From NCBI GenBank assembly GCA_002256435.1, contig NKJC01000002.1, positions 601,996-665,995 of the forward strand: DNA of 64,000 bases. Reading direction: 5' to 3'. Shown piece by piece: positions 56,208-64,000 of the stretch (its first letter is position 1; each line of letters opens with the position of its first letter). Made by a program: the position numbers and the translations under genes. The stretch is from Chitinophagaceae bacterium BSSC1. GTDB lineage: Bacteria > Bacteroidota > Bacteroidia > Chitinophagales > Chitinophagaceae. The notes beneath the pieces were generated by a model. It saw nothing but the letters and a program-made list of their open reading frames with translations, was not told where the DNA came from and did no database searches.

Positions 56208-56870
56208 ATGAACGCTCCTATATTATACCAGATTCAAGACCAACAATGTTGGCTAAGCGCAGAAAGGGCCATCTTTTGGGAGAATCAGTCTACCCTTATT
56301 TTATCTGATACGCATTTTGGTAAAACCGGTCATTTTAGAAAAAATGGGATTGGTGTTCCCCAGGCCGTTTTCCAAGAAGACTTACAACGAATGATGGATC
56401 TTTTGAGTTTTTTTAAACCAGCAAGACTTTTAGTGGTAGGTGATCTTTTTCATAGTGCTGCCAATTTAGAATTGAATTTATTTGCCAAGTGGAGAAGTGA
56501 TTTCACTCAACTAGAGATGATTCTAGTAAAGGGCAATCACGATATTTTAGCGGATCACTGGTACCAAGAGCATCAGATTCAAGTAGAACTTGGAGTTTAC
56601 AAACTAGGCCCCTTTCAATTTGTACATGAACCAATGAATAGTTCAGACTCCGCAGAAATGCCATTTCTTTTTTCCGGACATTTGCATCCCGGCGTAAGCC
56701 TTTCTGGTATGGGTAAACAAAACCTACACTTCCCCTGTTTTTATTTTAGCAAAACATCCTGTATTCTTCCTGCATTTAGTAGATTTAGTGGAACAGCAAC
56801 CGTGAAAAAGAAAAAAGACAATACCATTTTTGCCATTGTGAATCAGCAACTCATTGAAATCACTAGATAA
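56208..56870 (+). CDS. pdeM: Ligase-associated endonuclease PdeM (metallophosphoesterase)
   Basis: 220 residues from the ATG at 56208; GTG at 56199 is also in frame. Metal sites: LSDTHFG (D-x-H), VVGDLFH, KGNHDIL, FVHEP and FSGHLHPG. It matches the small phosphoesterase of the ligase-associated repair group. It follows the helicase by 18 bp and ends one base before the next start codon, so three genes form one transcript. Confidence 0.88.
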   Translation: MNAPILYQIQDQQCWLSAERAIFWENQSTLILSDTHFGKTGHFRKNGIGVPQAVFQEDLQRMMDLLSFFKPARLLVVGDLFHSAANLELNLFAKWRSDFTQLEMILVKGNHDILADHWYQEHQIQVELGVYKLGPFQFVHEPMNSSDSAEMPFLFSGHLHPGVSLSGMGKQNLHFPCFYFSKTSCILPAFSRFSGTATVKKKKDNTIFAIVNQQLIEITR

Positions 56871-56871
56871 G

Positions 56872-58983
56872 ATGTTGAAAATTGCTTTCCATCCTTGTTA
56901 TGCTCATTCCTTACCAGAAGGCCATAGATTTCCCATGCTCAAATATGAGTTGATCCCAGAACAACTACTACATGAGGGTTGCATTGCCCAAGAAAACTTA
57001 TTTAAACCCAATTACTGTTCTGATGAAATTATATTATGGACACATGATGCAGCCTACTTAGAAAAATTACATACACAAAATTTAAGTGCATCTGAACAAA
57101 GAAAAATTGGATTCCCACAATCTGTAGCACTTACACAGCGCGAACTAATGATTACAAAAGGAACCATGGATTGCTGCCTATATGCATTGGATCATGGTAT
57201 TGCACTCAATGTAGCGGGAGGAACACATCATGCATTTGCAGATAGAGGAGAAGGATTTTGTTTGCTGAACGATATGGCCGTAGCTGCCAATTGGTTATTG
57301 AAAAAAGGATTGGCCAAACAAATTTTAATCATTGATTTAGACGTTCACCAAGGCAATGGCACGGCTAAAATTTTTGAATCCGAACACCGGGTATTTACTT
57401 TTAGCATGCACGGTGCACACAATTATCCTTTTCACAAAGAACAATCCAATTTGGACCTGCCCCTTCTAGATGGAACTGACACTGAAACTTATTTGGGTTT
57501 GCTACAACAGGAGCTACCAAAAATATTGGAAGAAGTGAAACCTGATTTTGCCTTTTATCTATCTGGAGTAGACATCTTAGAAACGGACAAATTTGGCAAA
57601 TTGAAAGTAAGTTTGGAAGGCTGTAAACAAAGGGACGCTTTTGTTTTTGAATCCCTGAAAGAAAAAGCCATTCCTGTAACCGTGGCCATGGGTGGTGGTT
57701 ATTCTCCTGATGTAAAAACCATAGTAGAAGCGCATTGTAATACTTTCAGACTGGCAAAAGACCTATTTCTAATACTTCTGATTATCTGCTCTTGCTTTTT
57801 CAAATTGAGTGCTCAGGCTCAATTTAGTATGCGAGGCACAGTGCTTGATTCTATTAGCAAACAACCATTGGCTGGAATTAATTTGTTTTTGAGTCATACC
57901 TCCATTGGAACTACCACCGACCAGTCTGGACATTTTATATTAGATAGAATTCCTCAAGGAAAATTTGAGTTGGTCATTTCCTCTTTAAATTATGAGACAA
58001 GGTCTATTTCTATCAATACAGGCCATCTTCCTGAATCCATACAGCTATTGCTAAAACCAACTGCTAATGAATTACAGGAAGTAATTGTAGAGCCCTATGA
58101 CGAGGATGGTTGGGATAGATGGGGCAGGTATTTTAATGCGCACTTTATAGGCAATAGCGCCCTTGCTGCAGATTGCAAACTTATTAATCCAGATGTGGTC
58201 AAATTTAGATACAGTAGAAAGAACAATACCATTAGAGCATTTTCTCGCGAAAAACTAATATTTGACAACAAGGCTTTGGGCTATAGAATTCTATACCTGT
58301 TAACCAAGTTTGAATACAATTTAGTGGAACGTAGTTTTTATTATAGTGGCTATCCACAATTTGAAGAAATGCGGCCAAAGAATCCTGATGAAAAAAAGAG
58401 ATGGGATAAAAAAAGAAAAGAAGCTTATCAGGGATCCATCATGCATTTTATGCGAGCCCTCTATGATAACCAATTGGAAAAAGAAGGATTTGAAATTCAC
58501 CAGGTTCTGAAAGTAGATTATCCTGAATACAAACGGGCTTCCAGTCTTTTTAAAGCATATTCAAAAGCACTTAAAAACAAGGAGCCCATTACCATTTCAA
58601 AAGACAGTTTAGAATACTATAAAAAAGCCAGCAAACTAGGTGCCAATGAATACACTGTAATGCTGGACCAACTGATAACAAAGGATGATGTAGTAGAACC
58701 AATTGATACAAGTATTGATGCTACAGCCCAGTTCATGGGTTTTACAGGTTGGTTGCGGGTTACCTATCAACACAAAAGAGACCCTATAGAATACGCTAGA
58801 ATTACTTTAAAAAGAATTGACCATATTAATTCTGATATCAATTTGCCCAACAATATTGGACTCTCTATCTATCCCAATGGCACTTATTTCTATGGATACA
58901 ATTTGTTTATTGAAGGCTATTGGTCTTGGTGGGAAAAACTCTCTACGCATCTGCCAACGGACTATCAACCTGAGCTTCCTTAA
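56872..58983 (+). CDS. In-frame fusion: HDAC-like deacetylase + secreted CarbD_reg domain protein
   Basis: 703 residues from ATG at 56872. Residues 1-293 are a complete class of histone-deacetylase-like enzyme (AcuC/HDAC family): GGTHHAFADRGEGFCLLND, IDLDVHQGNGTA with zinc ligands Asp and His, SGVDILETDKFG with the third Asp, and AMGGGYSP. From about residue 295 a typical signal peptide follows (KDLFLILLIICSCFF, then SAQAQ), then a carboxypeptidase-regulatory-like beta domain (FSMRGTVLDSISKQPLAG) and a long C-terminal part. A signal peptide inside a polypeptide is very unusual; perhaps two genes lost the stop between them, or a non-ATG start (CTG at 57751) is used. Confidence 0.85.
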   Translation: MLKIAFHPCYAHSLPEGHRFPMLKYELIPEQLLHEGCIAQENLFKPNYCSDEIILWTHDAAYLEKLHTQNLSASEQRKIGFPQSVALTQRELMITKGTMDCCLYALDHGIALNVAGGTHHAFADRGEGFCLLNDMAVAANWLLKKGLAKQILIIDLDVHQGNGTAKIFESEHRVFTFSMHGAHNYPFHKEQSNLDLPLLDGTDTETYLGLLQQELPKILEEVKPDFAFYLSGVDILETDKFGKLKVSLEGCKQRDAFVFESLKEKAIPVTVAMGGGYSPDVKTIVEAHCNTFRLAKDLFLILLIICSCFFKLSAQAQFSMRGTVLDSISKQPLAGINLFLSHTSIGTTTDQSGHFILDRIPQGKFELVISSLNYETRSISINTGHLPESIQLLLKPTANELQEVIVEPYDEDGWDRWGRYFNAHFIGNSALAADCKLINPDVVKFRYSRKNNTIRAFSREKLIFDNKALGYRILYLLTKFEYNLVERSFYYSGYPQFEEMRPKNPDEKKRWDKKRKEAYQGSIMHFMRALYDNQLEKEGFEIHQVLKVDYPEYKRASSLFKAYSKALKNKEPITISKDSLEYYKKASKLGANEYTVMLDQLITKDDVVEPIDTSIDATAQFMGFTGWLRVTYQHKRDPIEYARITLKRIDHINSDINLPNNIGLSIYPNGTYFYGYNLFIEGYWSWWEKLSTHLPTDYQPELP

Positions 58984-58984
58984 G

Positions 58985-61441
58985 TTATCCGTGCTGCTTT
59001 TTCTGCAAACTCAAATAATCAATATAGTAGATTAATCTCAGGTTAAATTCGTTACCATGTGGTTGTTGAAATACTTGTGAGAGGTTCTTGGTATACTTGT
59101 CATATTGGACGCCATTAATAGGAAAATCATTACCCAAAGCATTTTTCCAACCAATGATTAATTTACTACCATACATAAAATCCCAGGTATAAAACATGTC
59201 TAGGTTAAAGGCATTGAAGTTTTGATCCTGTCCGTTCTCAAAAGCTCTTGGTATATAATTTCCAACATCATCAGTATAAAAGAAATTACTGTATTGCACT
59301 TGACTCCAGTAATGTCTTGCACGCATTGTCAAATTCATTCTAGCAGTAAAATTATAAATCCCATTGACAACACTAGACACGCTTATATTTCTACGTCTGC
59401 CACCCACAGGTGTACCATTGGCTTCCCTAAATGCATAACCATATTGCCCATTGTCTACTGCCCTAGTAAGGTCTAGGTCAAGGCTAAAATGCTCATTAAA
59501 TCTGTAACGGGGACCAATTTGAAAATTGTAATAATTGTCTTTGGGATATCCAGGAGCATCAGCGTAGCCAAATCCATAGCGTAAAAAAAATGGTTTCCTA
59601 CTGTCTGAACTTCCACTAAAACCTGCAAACCAATAAGGCTCTCTTTTCATGACCTTACCTTCTGTTCTCATTTCAAAATAATCCCTTTGCCAATCCGGTT
59701 GCACGTTTAGCCTAACTGTTGCATCCCAAAAATTTCTAAAGAACCAGAATCCGCTGGAATTGATCATTAGGTTGGAATACTTAAAGGGCTGGTACAAATA
59801 AGTAGGCACAACAGAAATGCTATAGTTCTGACTCAAAAATCTTTTGGTGGGGGTAAATACATAATAGCCAAACCTGGCATTTGCAGAAAATTCATTGGGC
59901 GCTTGTAGATATCCTAAATCATTGGGGTCATATCTGTCAGATTCAATATTAGTTGACAAACCGTATTGCCAATTTCCACTGATTTTTGAAAAGCCCATCA
60001 CTTGTTTGAAACCATCATATTTCTCCAATCCGGTGATGCTACTATATCGGCCCATCCAAAGAAAATTAAAGCGGTTAGCTTTATCATATAGGTTTAGGTC
60101 TAATCCACTTACATTGGCATTTCTGGCCCCTCCACTACGCCAAACATTGGTATTGGTAAACGTAATAGAAGACCTACCTTTTAAGGCTTGGTCAAGCACC
60201 AAAATATTATAGTTGGTTAGGGGTTCTGTTTCTATCTTATTTATTTGACCCGTACTCTTGTTAGCCACTTCAGCGTGCATAGGAGCAGTAACAGCATTGA
60301 ACACGCCTATTCCCAATTTGGATTTATTTCTACCTGAAAATTTTGTGGCATTGTATAACTGAGTAATGCCAGGATTAGAAACCAGTGTAAGATTTGGGTC
60401 AGCAGCCACCGAATTATTGACGCTGGAATAGCCTGCTGGTGTGGCTCCTACCCTTCTTGAATAAAACAAACCAGCTTTGTTAAAAAGCTCTAATCCTTCG
60501 GTAAAAAAAGGGCGATTTTCTTGAAACTGTACTTCATAAGGCGTAAGATTCAAAACCACATTATCTGAAATCACTTGGCCAAAATCGGGAATCAATGTGG
60601 CATCTAATGTGAAACTTTCATTTACCCCATATTTCACATCCATTCCACCATTGCGTAACCAAGTAGTTTTTTTAGAACCATCGGCATAAGGTGTGGTTCT
60701 AACCCCTGTAGCTAAATATGGTAGAAAAGAAAGCCTCAAGGGTGGTATAATATGATCCACTCCTGCCAGACTTCCAAACTGATTCACAAAACCGTTCTGG
60801 TTAGGATCCACTTTGTTCCAAAAAACAGATTCATTGTTCCTTCTGGTATATCGTTGAAAATTGATTCCCCAATCCTGTACTTCCTTTTTTGAAAATCGCA
60901 AAGCGGAATATGGAATTTTCATTTCTACTACCCAGCCGTCTTTTTGAATGGTTACTTTACTTTCCCAAACTGCATCCCAACTATAGTCAGAAGGTAGTCC
61001 AAACTGAGAAACCATATTCGTGACCAACCTGCCATCAGATTGCACATTTCTAGCTGTAACCAAGAATTGATAGCCATTCTGATTATCATTGTAAGTATCA
61101 AAAAAGACGCTGAAATAATCAATATCCTGACGCTGTTCCCGGTCCCTTGCAGTCAGCTGTTTGCGCATTAATTTGGGGTCATCATATAAGTATGCTCCTA
61201 CATAAATGGCTTGGTCACTGTATAAAATCCTAACCTTGGTGGCTTGAGCAGCCATGGCTCCAAAATTGGGGCTGTTGACAATAAAACTATCTGCCACTTG
61301 TGCTTGTTGCCAAACAGATTCGTCTAAAATACCATCAATCTTGATGGGCTGATTGATTTTAAGGGCGGACAAGGTTTTGTCTTGGGCATATAGATTTACC
61401 ACCAAGAATAGAACTGCCAATAAAGAGAGCGTTTTTTTCAT
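58985..61441 (-). CDS. DUF5916 family outer-membrane protein with CBM9-like domain
   Basis: 818 residues from the ATG at 61441 (MKKTLSLLAVLFLVVN, signal peptide ending LYAQ). About 25-215 is a CBM9-like domain: IKIDGILDESVWQQA, VRILYSDQAIYVGAYLYDD, DRDREQ-like DREQRQDIDYFSVFFDTY. The remaining DUF5916 part is beta-rich, ends in aromatic strands and likely forms a membrane barrel. It is often annotated as a hydrolase, but no catalytic site is known to me. A -7 box only a few bases upstream suggests a near-leaderless message. It is convergent with the fusion gene, one base apart. Confidence 0.88.
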   Translation of the reverse strand: MKKTLSLLAVLFLVVNLYAQDKTLSALKINQPIKIDGILDESVWQQAQVADSFIVNSPNFGAMAAQATKVRILYSDQAIYVGAYLYDDPKLMRKQLTARDREQRQDIDYFSVFFDTYNDNQNGYQFLVTARNVQSDGRLVTNMVSQFGLPSDYSWDAVWESKVTIQKDGWVVEMKIPYSALRFSKKEVQDWGINFQRYTRRNNESVFWNKVDPNQNGFVNQFGSLAGVDHIIPPLRLSFLPYLATGVRTTPYADGSKKTTWLRNGGMDVKYGVNESFTLDATLIPDFGQVISDNVVLNLTPYEVQFQENRPFFTEGLELFNKAGLFYSRRVGATPAGYSSVNNSVAADPNLTLVSNPGITQLYNATKFSGRNKSKLGIGVFNAVTAPMHAEVANKSTGQINKIETEPLTNYNILVLDQALKGRSSITFTNTNVWRSGGARNANVSGLDLNLYDKANRFNFLWMGRYSSITGLEKYDGFKQVMGFSKISGNWQYGLSTNIESDRYDPNDLGYLQAPNEFSANARFGYYVFTPTKRFLSQNYSISVVPTYLYQPFKYSNLMINSSGFWFFRNFWDATVRLNVQPDWQRDYFEMRTEGKVMKREPYWFAGFSGSSDSRKPFFLRYGFGYADAPGYPKDNYYNFQIGPRYRFNEHFSLDLDLTRAVDNGQYGYAFREANGTPVGGRRRNISVSSVVNGIYNFTARMNLTMRARHYWSQVQYSNFFYTDDVGNYIPRAFENGQDQNFNAFNLDMFYTWDFMYGSKLIIGWKNALGNDFPINGVQYDKYTKNLSQVFQQPHGNEFNLRLIYYIDYLSLQKKQHG

Positions 61442-61449
61442 GCTTGCCG

Positions 61450-61457
61450 CAAATCTA
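61450..61457 (-). promoter_or_regulatory. -7 box of the DUF5916 gene, nearly leaderless
   Basis: On the minus strand TAGATTTG matches TAnnTTTG and ends 8 bases before the ATG, so transcription would start about at the start codon. Confidence 0.5.
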
Positions 61458-61499
61458 AAGAATGCCAAGGAATGGTTGATTGAAAATGTATAAATGGCT

Positions 61500-61531
61500 A
61501 AAACAAAGAAGCCGCCTTTGGAGGCAGCTTC
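61500..61531 (-). terminator. Terminator of the XRE/S24 regulator
   Basis: On the minus strand GAAGCTGCC and GGCGGCTTC pair (one T-G) around TCCAAA and are followed by TTTGTTTT. It lies 24 bases past the regulator's stop. Confidence 0.75.
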
Positions 61532-61554
61532 TTTTAAAAAATTAATTTAAGCTT

Positions 61555-62310
61555 TTAATTCAACTTCTTCTTTAATGTGGTCACTTGTTCCTGGAGATTA
61601 TTTACCATTCCAGCCAGCTGACCTACATCCCATCTAGGACCAAGATTGGCTTTTTGCAGAATATACACCGCCTTCCATACTTCTAACACATCTTCTGCGC
61701 TTACATTATAGGGTTCATATTGCGGGTTATCACTAATCAACGTTAGCTTATTCTTGGCACGATTGTTCTTCATGATTCGCTTATAAACCACACCTTCATT
61801 TCTAGATAGCACTACATAAGTATTGCTATTTTTCACATCTTCTAAGTCATCTAATCGCTCACCTACAATCACGCTGCCGCTTGGGGTTGGTAACATAGAG
61901 TCCCCTATAATTTCAAAAGCGCGATATTGCCCTGGCGCTAACATTGGAAGGGTAAATGTGTTGAGTTCATCCAAAAATTCGGGATCGGCGTAGCCAGACA
62001 AATAACCGGCGGCAGCTTTTACAGGTACAAAACTAATGGTGGCTATTTCTGCCTCCATCTTCATCATTCTGCGACGCTCCATATAGTTTCCACCACTATG
62101 GGTTACAGAAAGGTCTTTGAATAGGAATTCTTCCAAGCTGATTTTGAAGATGCTGCTAATGGCTTCCATGACTTCCAGTCTTGGTTCCGCTCGCTCTTCT
62201 TCATAAGCTCCAACTAAGGAACGTTTGATTTTTAGCTTGTTGGCAAATTCTTCCTGAGTCCAGCCACGCAACTTGCGCAGGTAGCGTAAATTCTTTCCGG
62301 CGTTTGACAT
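61555..62310 (-). CDS. XRE-family repressor with S24 (LexA-like) peptidase domain
   Basis: 251 residues from the ATG at 62310 (MSNAGKNLRYLRKLRG); an upstream start at 62331 is less likely. HTH_3 covers about 4-62 (WTQEEFANKLKIKRSLVGAYE). The S24 domain at about 110-220 has the catalytic Ser in IIGDSMLPTP and Lys in GVVYKRIM. The C-terminus is a likely coiled coil (LQEQVTTLKKKLN). Such proteins are DNA-damage- or stress-responsive repressors related to LexA/CI. No prophage genes surround it, so it is a chromosomal regulator of unknown targets. Confidence 0.9.
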   Translation of the reverse strand: MSNAGKNLRYLRKLRGWTQEEFANKLKIKRSLVGAYEEERAEPRLEVMEAISSIFKISLEEFLFKDLSVTHSGGNYMERRRMMKMEAEIATISFVPVKAAAGYLSGYADPEFLDELNTFTLPMLAPGQYRAFEIIGDSMLPTPSGSVIVGERLDDLEDVKNSNTYVVLSRNEGVVYKRIMKNNRAKNKLTLISDNPQYEPYNVSAEDVLEVWKAVYILQKANLGPRWDVGQLAGMVNNLQEQVTTLKKKLN

Positions 62311-62485
62311 AACTAACTGATTTAGCTGCAAAATACTAAACTTTTTAGTTTTACCAAATTTATTTGCATTTTATTTCAAATTTCTTTCGCCTCTTTCCTA
62401 TTGCAAGCTTGTTAATAAATCAAAAAATCCATCATGAATATTCTAATTTGATTTTTGACTTTGAATCACATCTTATCTTGCAGCC

Positions 62486-63274
62486 ATGGCTAAGACTAAA
62501 CAAAAAGAACTACCCGTGATCTTGATTACCAATGATGACGGCGTATCAGCTCCAGGTATTAAGGCTCTAACAGAAGCAGTTATGGGTTTGGGAAAAATAG
62601 TAGTGGTTGCTCCAGATAAACCACAATCAGGCATGGGACACGCCATTACCATTGGACACCCGTTAAGACTTTCAAAAGTAAATGGAATAGAAGGTGTAGA
62701 AACTTATAGCTGTAGTGGCACCCCTGTTGATTGCGTAAAATTGGCTGTTGACAAAGTATTGCATCGCAAACCAGATATCTGTATCAGTGGCATTAACCAT
62801 GGCGCCAATCACAGCATTAATGTGATTTACTCTGGCACTATGTCTGCTGCCCTAGAAGCATCTATTGAAGCCATTCCAAGCGTAGGTTTTTCACTACTAG
62901 ATTATAGTTTAGAAGCAGACTTTACTGCAGCAAAAATTTATGCTAGACAAGTAGTAGAATTTGTACTCAAGAATAAAAATTTGGACAAACATCTTTGCTT
63001 AAATGTGAATGTACCCGCCATTGACGCTAAGCTGATCAAAGGAATCAAAGTTTGCAAACAAGCATATGCCAAATACGAGGAAAAGTTTGACGAGCGTAAA
63101 GACCCACATGGCAGAAGATATTACTGGCTAACTGGAGAGTTTATGAACTTTGATAAAAACAAAGACACAGACGATTGGGCACTTAAACACAATTATGTTA
63201 GCGTGGTACCTGTTCAGTTTGACCTGACCCATTATGAATTGAAAAAGAAACTTGAAAAAACCTGGAAAATCTAA
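62486..63274 (+). CDS. surE: 5'/3'-nucleotidase SurE
   Basis: 262 residues. LITNDDGVSAPGI (metal-binding Asp-Asp), PDKPQSGMGHAIT, CSGTPVDCV and SGINHGANH with the metal-binding Asn are all present. It removes phosphate from nucleotides, with a role in stress survival. Its stop overlaps the next start by one base (TAATG), so the two are coupled. Confidence 0.96.
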   Translation: MAKTKQKELPVILITNDDGVSAPGIKALTEAVMGLGKIVVVAPDKPQSGMGHAITIGHPLRLSKVNGIEGVETYSCSGTPVDCVKLAVDKVLHRKPDICISGINHGANHSINVIYSGTMSAALEASIEAIPSVGFSLLDYSLEADFTAAKIYARQVVEFVLKNKNLDKHLCLNVNVPAIDAKLIKGIKVCKQAYAKYEEKFDERKDPHGRRYYWLTGEFMNFDKNKDTDDWALKHNYVSVVPVQFDLTHYELKKKLEKTWKI

Positions 63275-63567
63275 TGTTCAAAAAAGACAATCTCAAATTG
63301 GGTTTGGCATTGGGTTTTCTCACACCCATCTTGGCCATGTTTGCTTATTATTTGATTCAGTTTAGACTTTTCAAACTAAGCGAATTCTTTCAAGTAATGC
63401 TACAACAAAAATCATTGATGTCTGGCATCATCAGTATTTCCCTGATTGCCAATGCGGTGGTATTCACTTTGTATATCAATAAACAAATAGACAAAACTGC
63501 CCGGGGCATTTTTATTGCTACTTGTATTTATGCATTATTATCCTTGGTGGTGAAGTGGTTTTTGTAA
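63274..63567 (+). CDS. Small three-helix membrane protein, unknown function
   Basis: 97 residues with three transmembrane segments (about 9-29, 48-67 and 76-95) and a short Lys-rich start. No family recognised; the link to surE by a 1-base overlap is the only context. The size and hydrophobicity suggest an inner-membrane accessory protein. Confidence 0.7.
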   Translation: MFKKDNLKLGLALGFLTPILAMFAYYLIQFRLFKLSEFFQVMLQQKSLMSGIISISLIANAVVFTLYINKQIDKTARGIFIATCIYALLSLVVKWFL

Positions 63568-63570
63568 GAC

Positions 63571-63996
63571 TTATTTTCTAGCTAGCTTAAAAGACTTTGT
63601 TGCAAAATTTGTAGTGTCAGATTTTGAAGTCAATTTAATATTGGCATTACAAAGCACCCCATTTTGAAGATTTTGTATAGAACTATTAAAGCTAGAAAAA
63701 CTAGTGCTAAGGTTTTGACTAAAGACCACTACCCCATCTAAATCTCTGGTAACTGAAACAATGGCACTAATTCCTTGTGTTGGCAATTTAGATGATACCG
63801 TAATGGTAAAATCTTGTGTAGCACCAAGTGCTGAAAAGACAGTTGTACCTGGATCAGGACTAATGGAAAAAGCAATGGCTTCTTCTTTTGCATTTACAGT
63901 TGGATTTTCTGGTGCAGATTCTTTGCTACATCCCACCATCCAGCTTGTCATGCCAATTAGCAAACTGCCAATCAAAAAGCTAAGGATCTTTTTCAT
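63571..63996 (-). CDS. Putative lipoprotein of unknown function
   Basis: 141 residues. A lipoprotein signal (MKKILSFLIGSLLIG, lipobox MVGC, Cys23) is followed by a low-complexity linker and a single beta-sandwich-like domain (about 40-140) rich in Ser and Thr (SSFNSSIQNLQNGV). No motif recognised. It is convergent with the small membrane protein gene. The start is two codons inside the window edge, so it is complete. Confidence 0.75.
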   Translation of the reverse strand: MKKILSFLIGSLLIGMTSWMVGCSKESAPENPTVNAKEEAIAFSISPDPGTTVFSALGATQDFTITVSSKLPTQGISAIVSVTRDLDGVVVFSQNLSTSFSSFNSSIQNLQNGVLCNANIKLTSKSDTTNFATKSFKLARK

Positions 63997-64000
63997 GAGC

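Noticed and set aside
61555..62310. CI-like phage repressor
   Set aside because: It has the S24/XRE layout but sits among core genes (DUF5916, surE) with no prophage modules, so it is treated as a chromosomal regulator.

Overview
The window reads as chromosome of a Bacteroidota bacterium, most likely a member of the Chitinophagaceae (inferred from gene content; no 16S rRNA gene is present). Supporting signs: promoters of the TTTG-N19-20-TAnnTTTG type, almost no Shine-Dalgarno sequences except a perfect one before rpsU, the order rpsU-xerC-hpf-tRNAs-tuf-tRNA(Trp)-secE-nusG, CcmB/C/D haem export genes, a short AMP nucleosidase, a head-GIN lipoprotein and a DUF5916 outer-membrane protein. Coding density is high and most genes are housekeeping.

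Layout. 1-1970: end of a surface polysaccharide operon (sugar aminotransferase cut by the window edge, FdtA-like isomerase, GT14 glycosyltransferase). 2096-6777: translation and transcription block with five tRNAs, tuf, secE, nusG, hpf, xerC-like recombinase and rpsU. 6892-11920: riboflavin synthase, HscA, an RDD membrane protein, tyrS and an SGNH esterase. 12021-12256: tRNA-Gln with tandem promoters and a terminator. 12257-17698: an AT-rich accessory island that starts with a chain of GC-rich hairpins and carries a 1106-residue metallophosphoesterase/STAND-like/TPR protein plus an opposing two-gene cassette encoding a basic protein and a TIR- or deoxyribosyltransferase-like protein. I regard this island as the best candidate for an undescribed conflict system.

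17699-24198: nucleotide-sugar genes (rfbD, UDP-xylose synthase, Ugd, aminotransferase), Kdo transferase and a Bacteroidota hypothetical. 24277-30589: tdk, ccmB, AMP nucleosidase, an orphan HsdR-N nuclease-like protein, glutamate dehydrogenase, ccmCD and queA with a twin-hairpin leader. 30590-38060: aspartokinase, a LytM-like protein lacking catalytic residues, a GH19 chitinase lipoprotein, an LDH2-family dehydrogenase, an L,D-transpeptidase-like secreted protein and mnmA. 38070-43245: RsmB-like methyltransferase and the sucA-sucB pair. 43448-53716: rpsT, a two-component system, an M14 peptidase, a GIN lipoprotein, guaA, a periplasmic binding protein, a holin-like membrane protein with a small partner, and a dihaem cytochrome. 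53727-63996: Lhr-like helicase and PdeM of the ligase-associated repair group, an HDAC-like enzyme fused in frame to a secreted CarbD_reg protein, a DUF5916 protein, an S24/XRE regulator, surE and two small envelope proteins.

Three intergenic regions carry arrays of one heptamer (AGTGAAG / CTTCACT), one of them with an exact 40-bp tandem duplication. Domain calls come from reading motifs by eye; no database search was possible.
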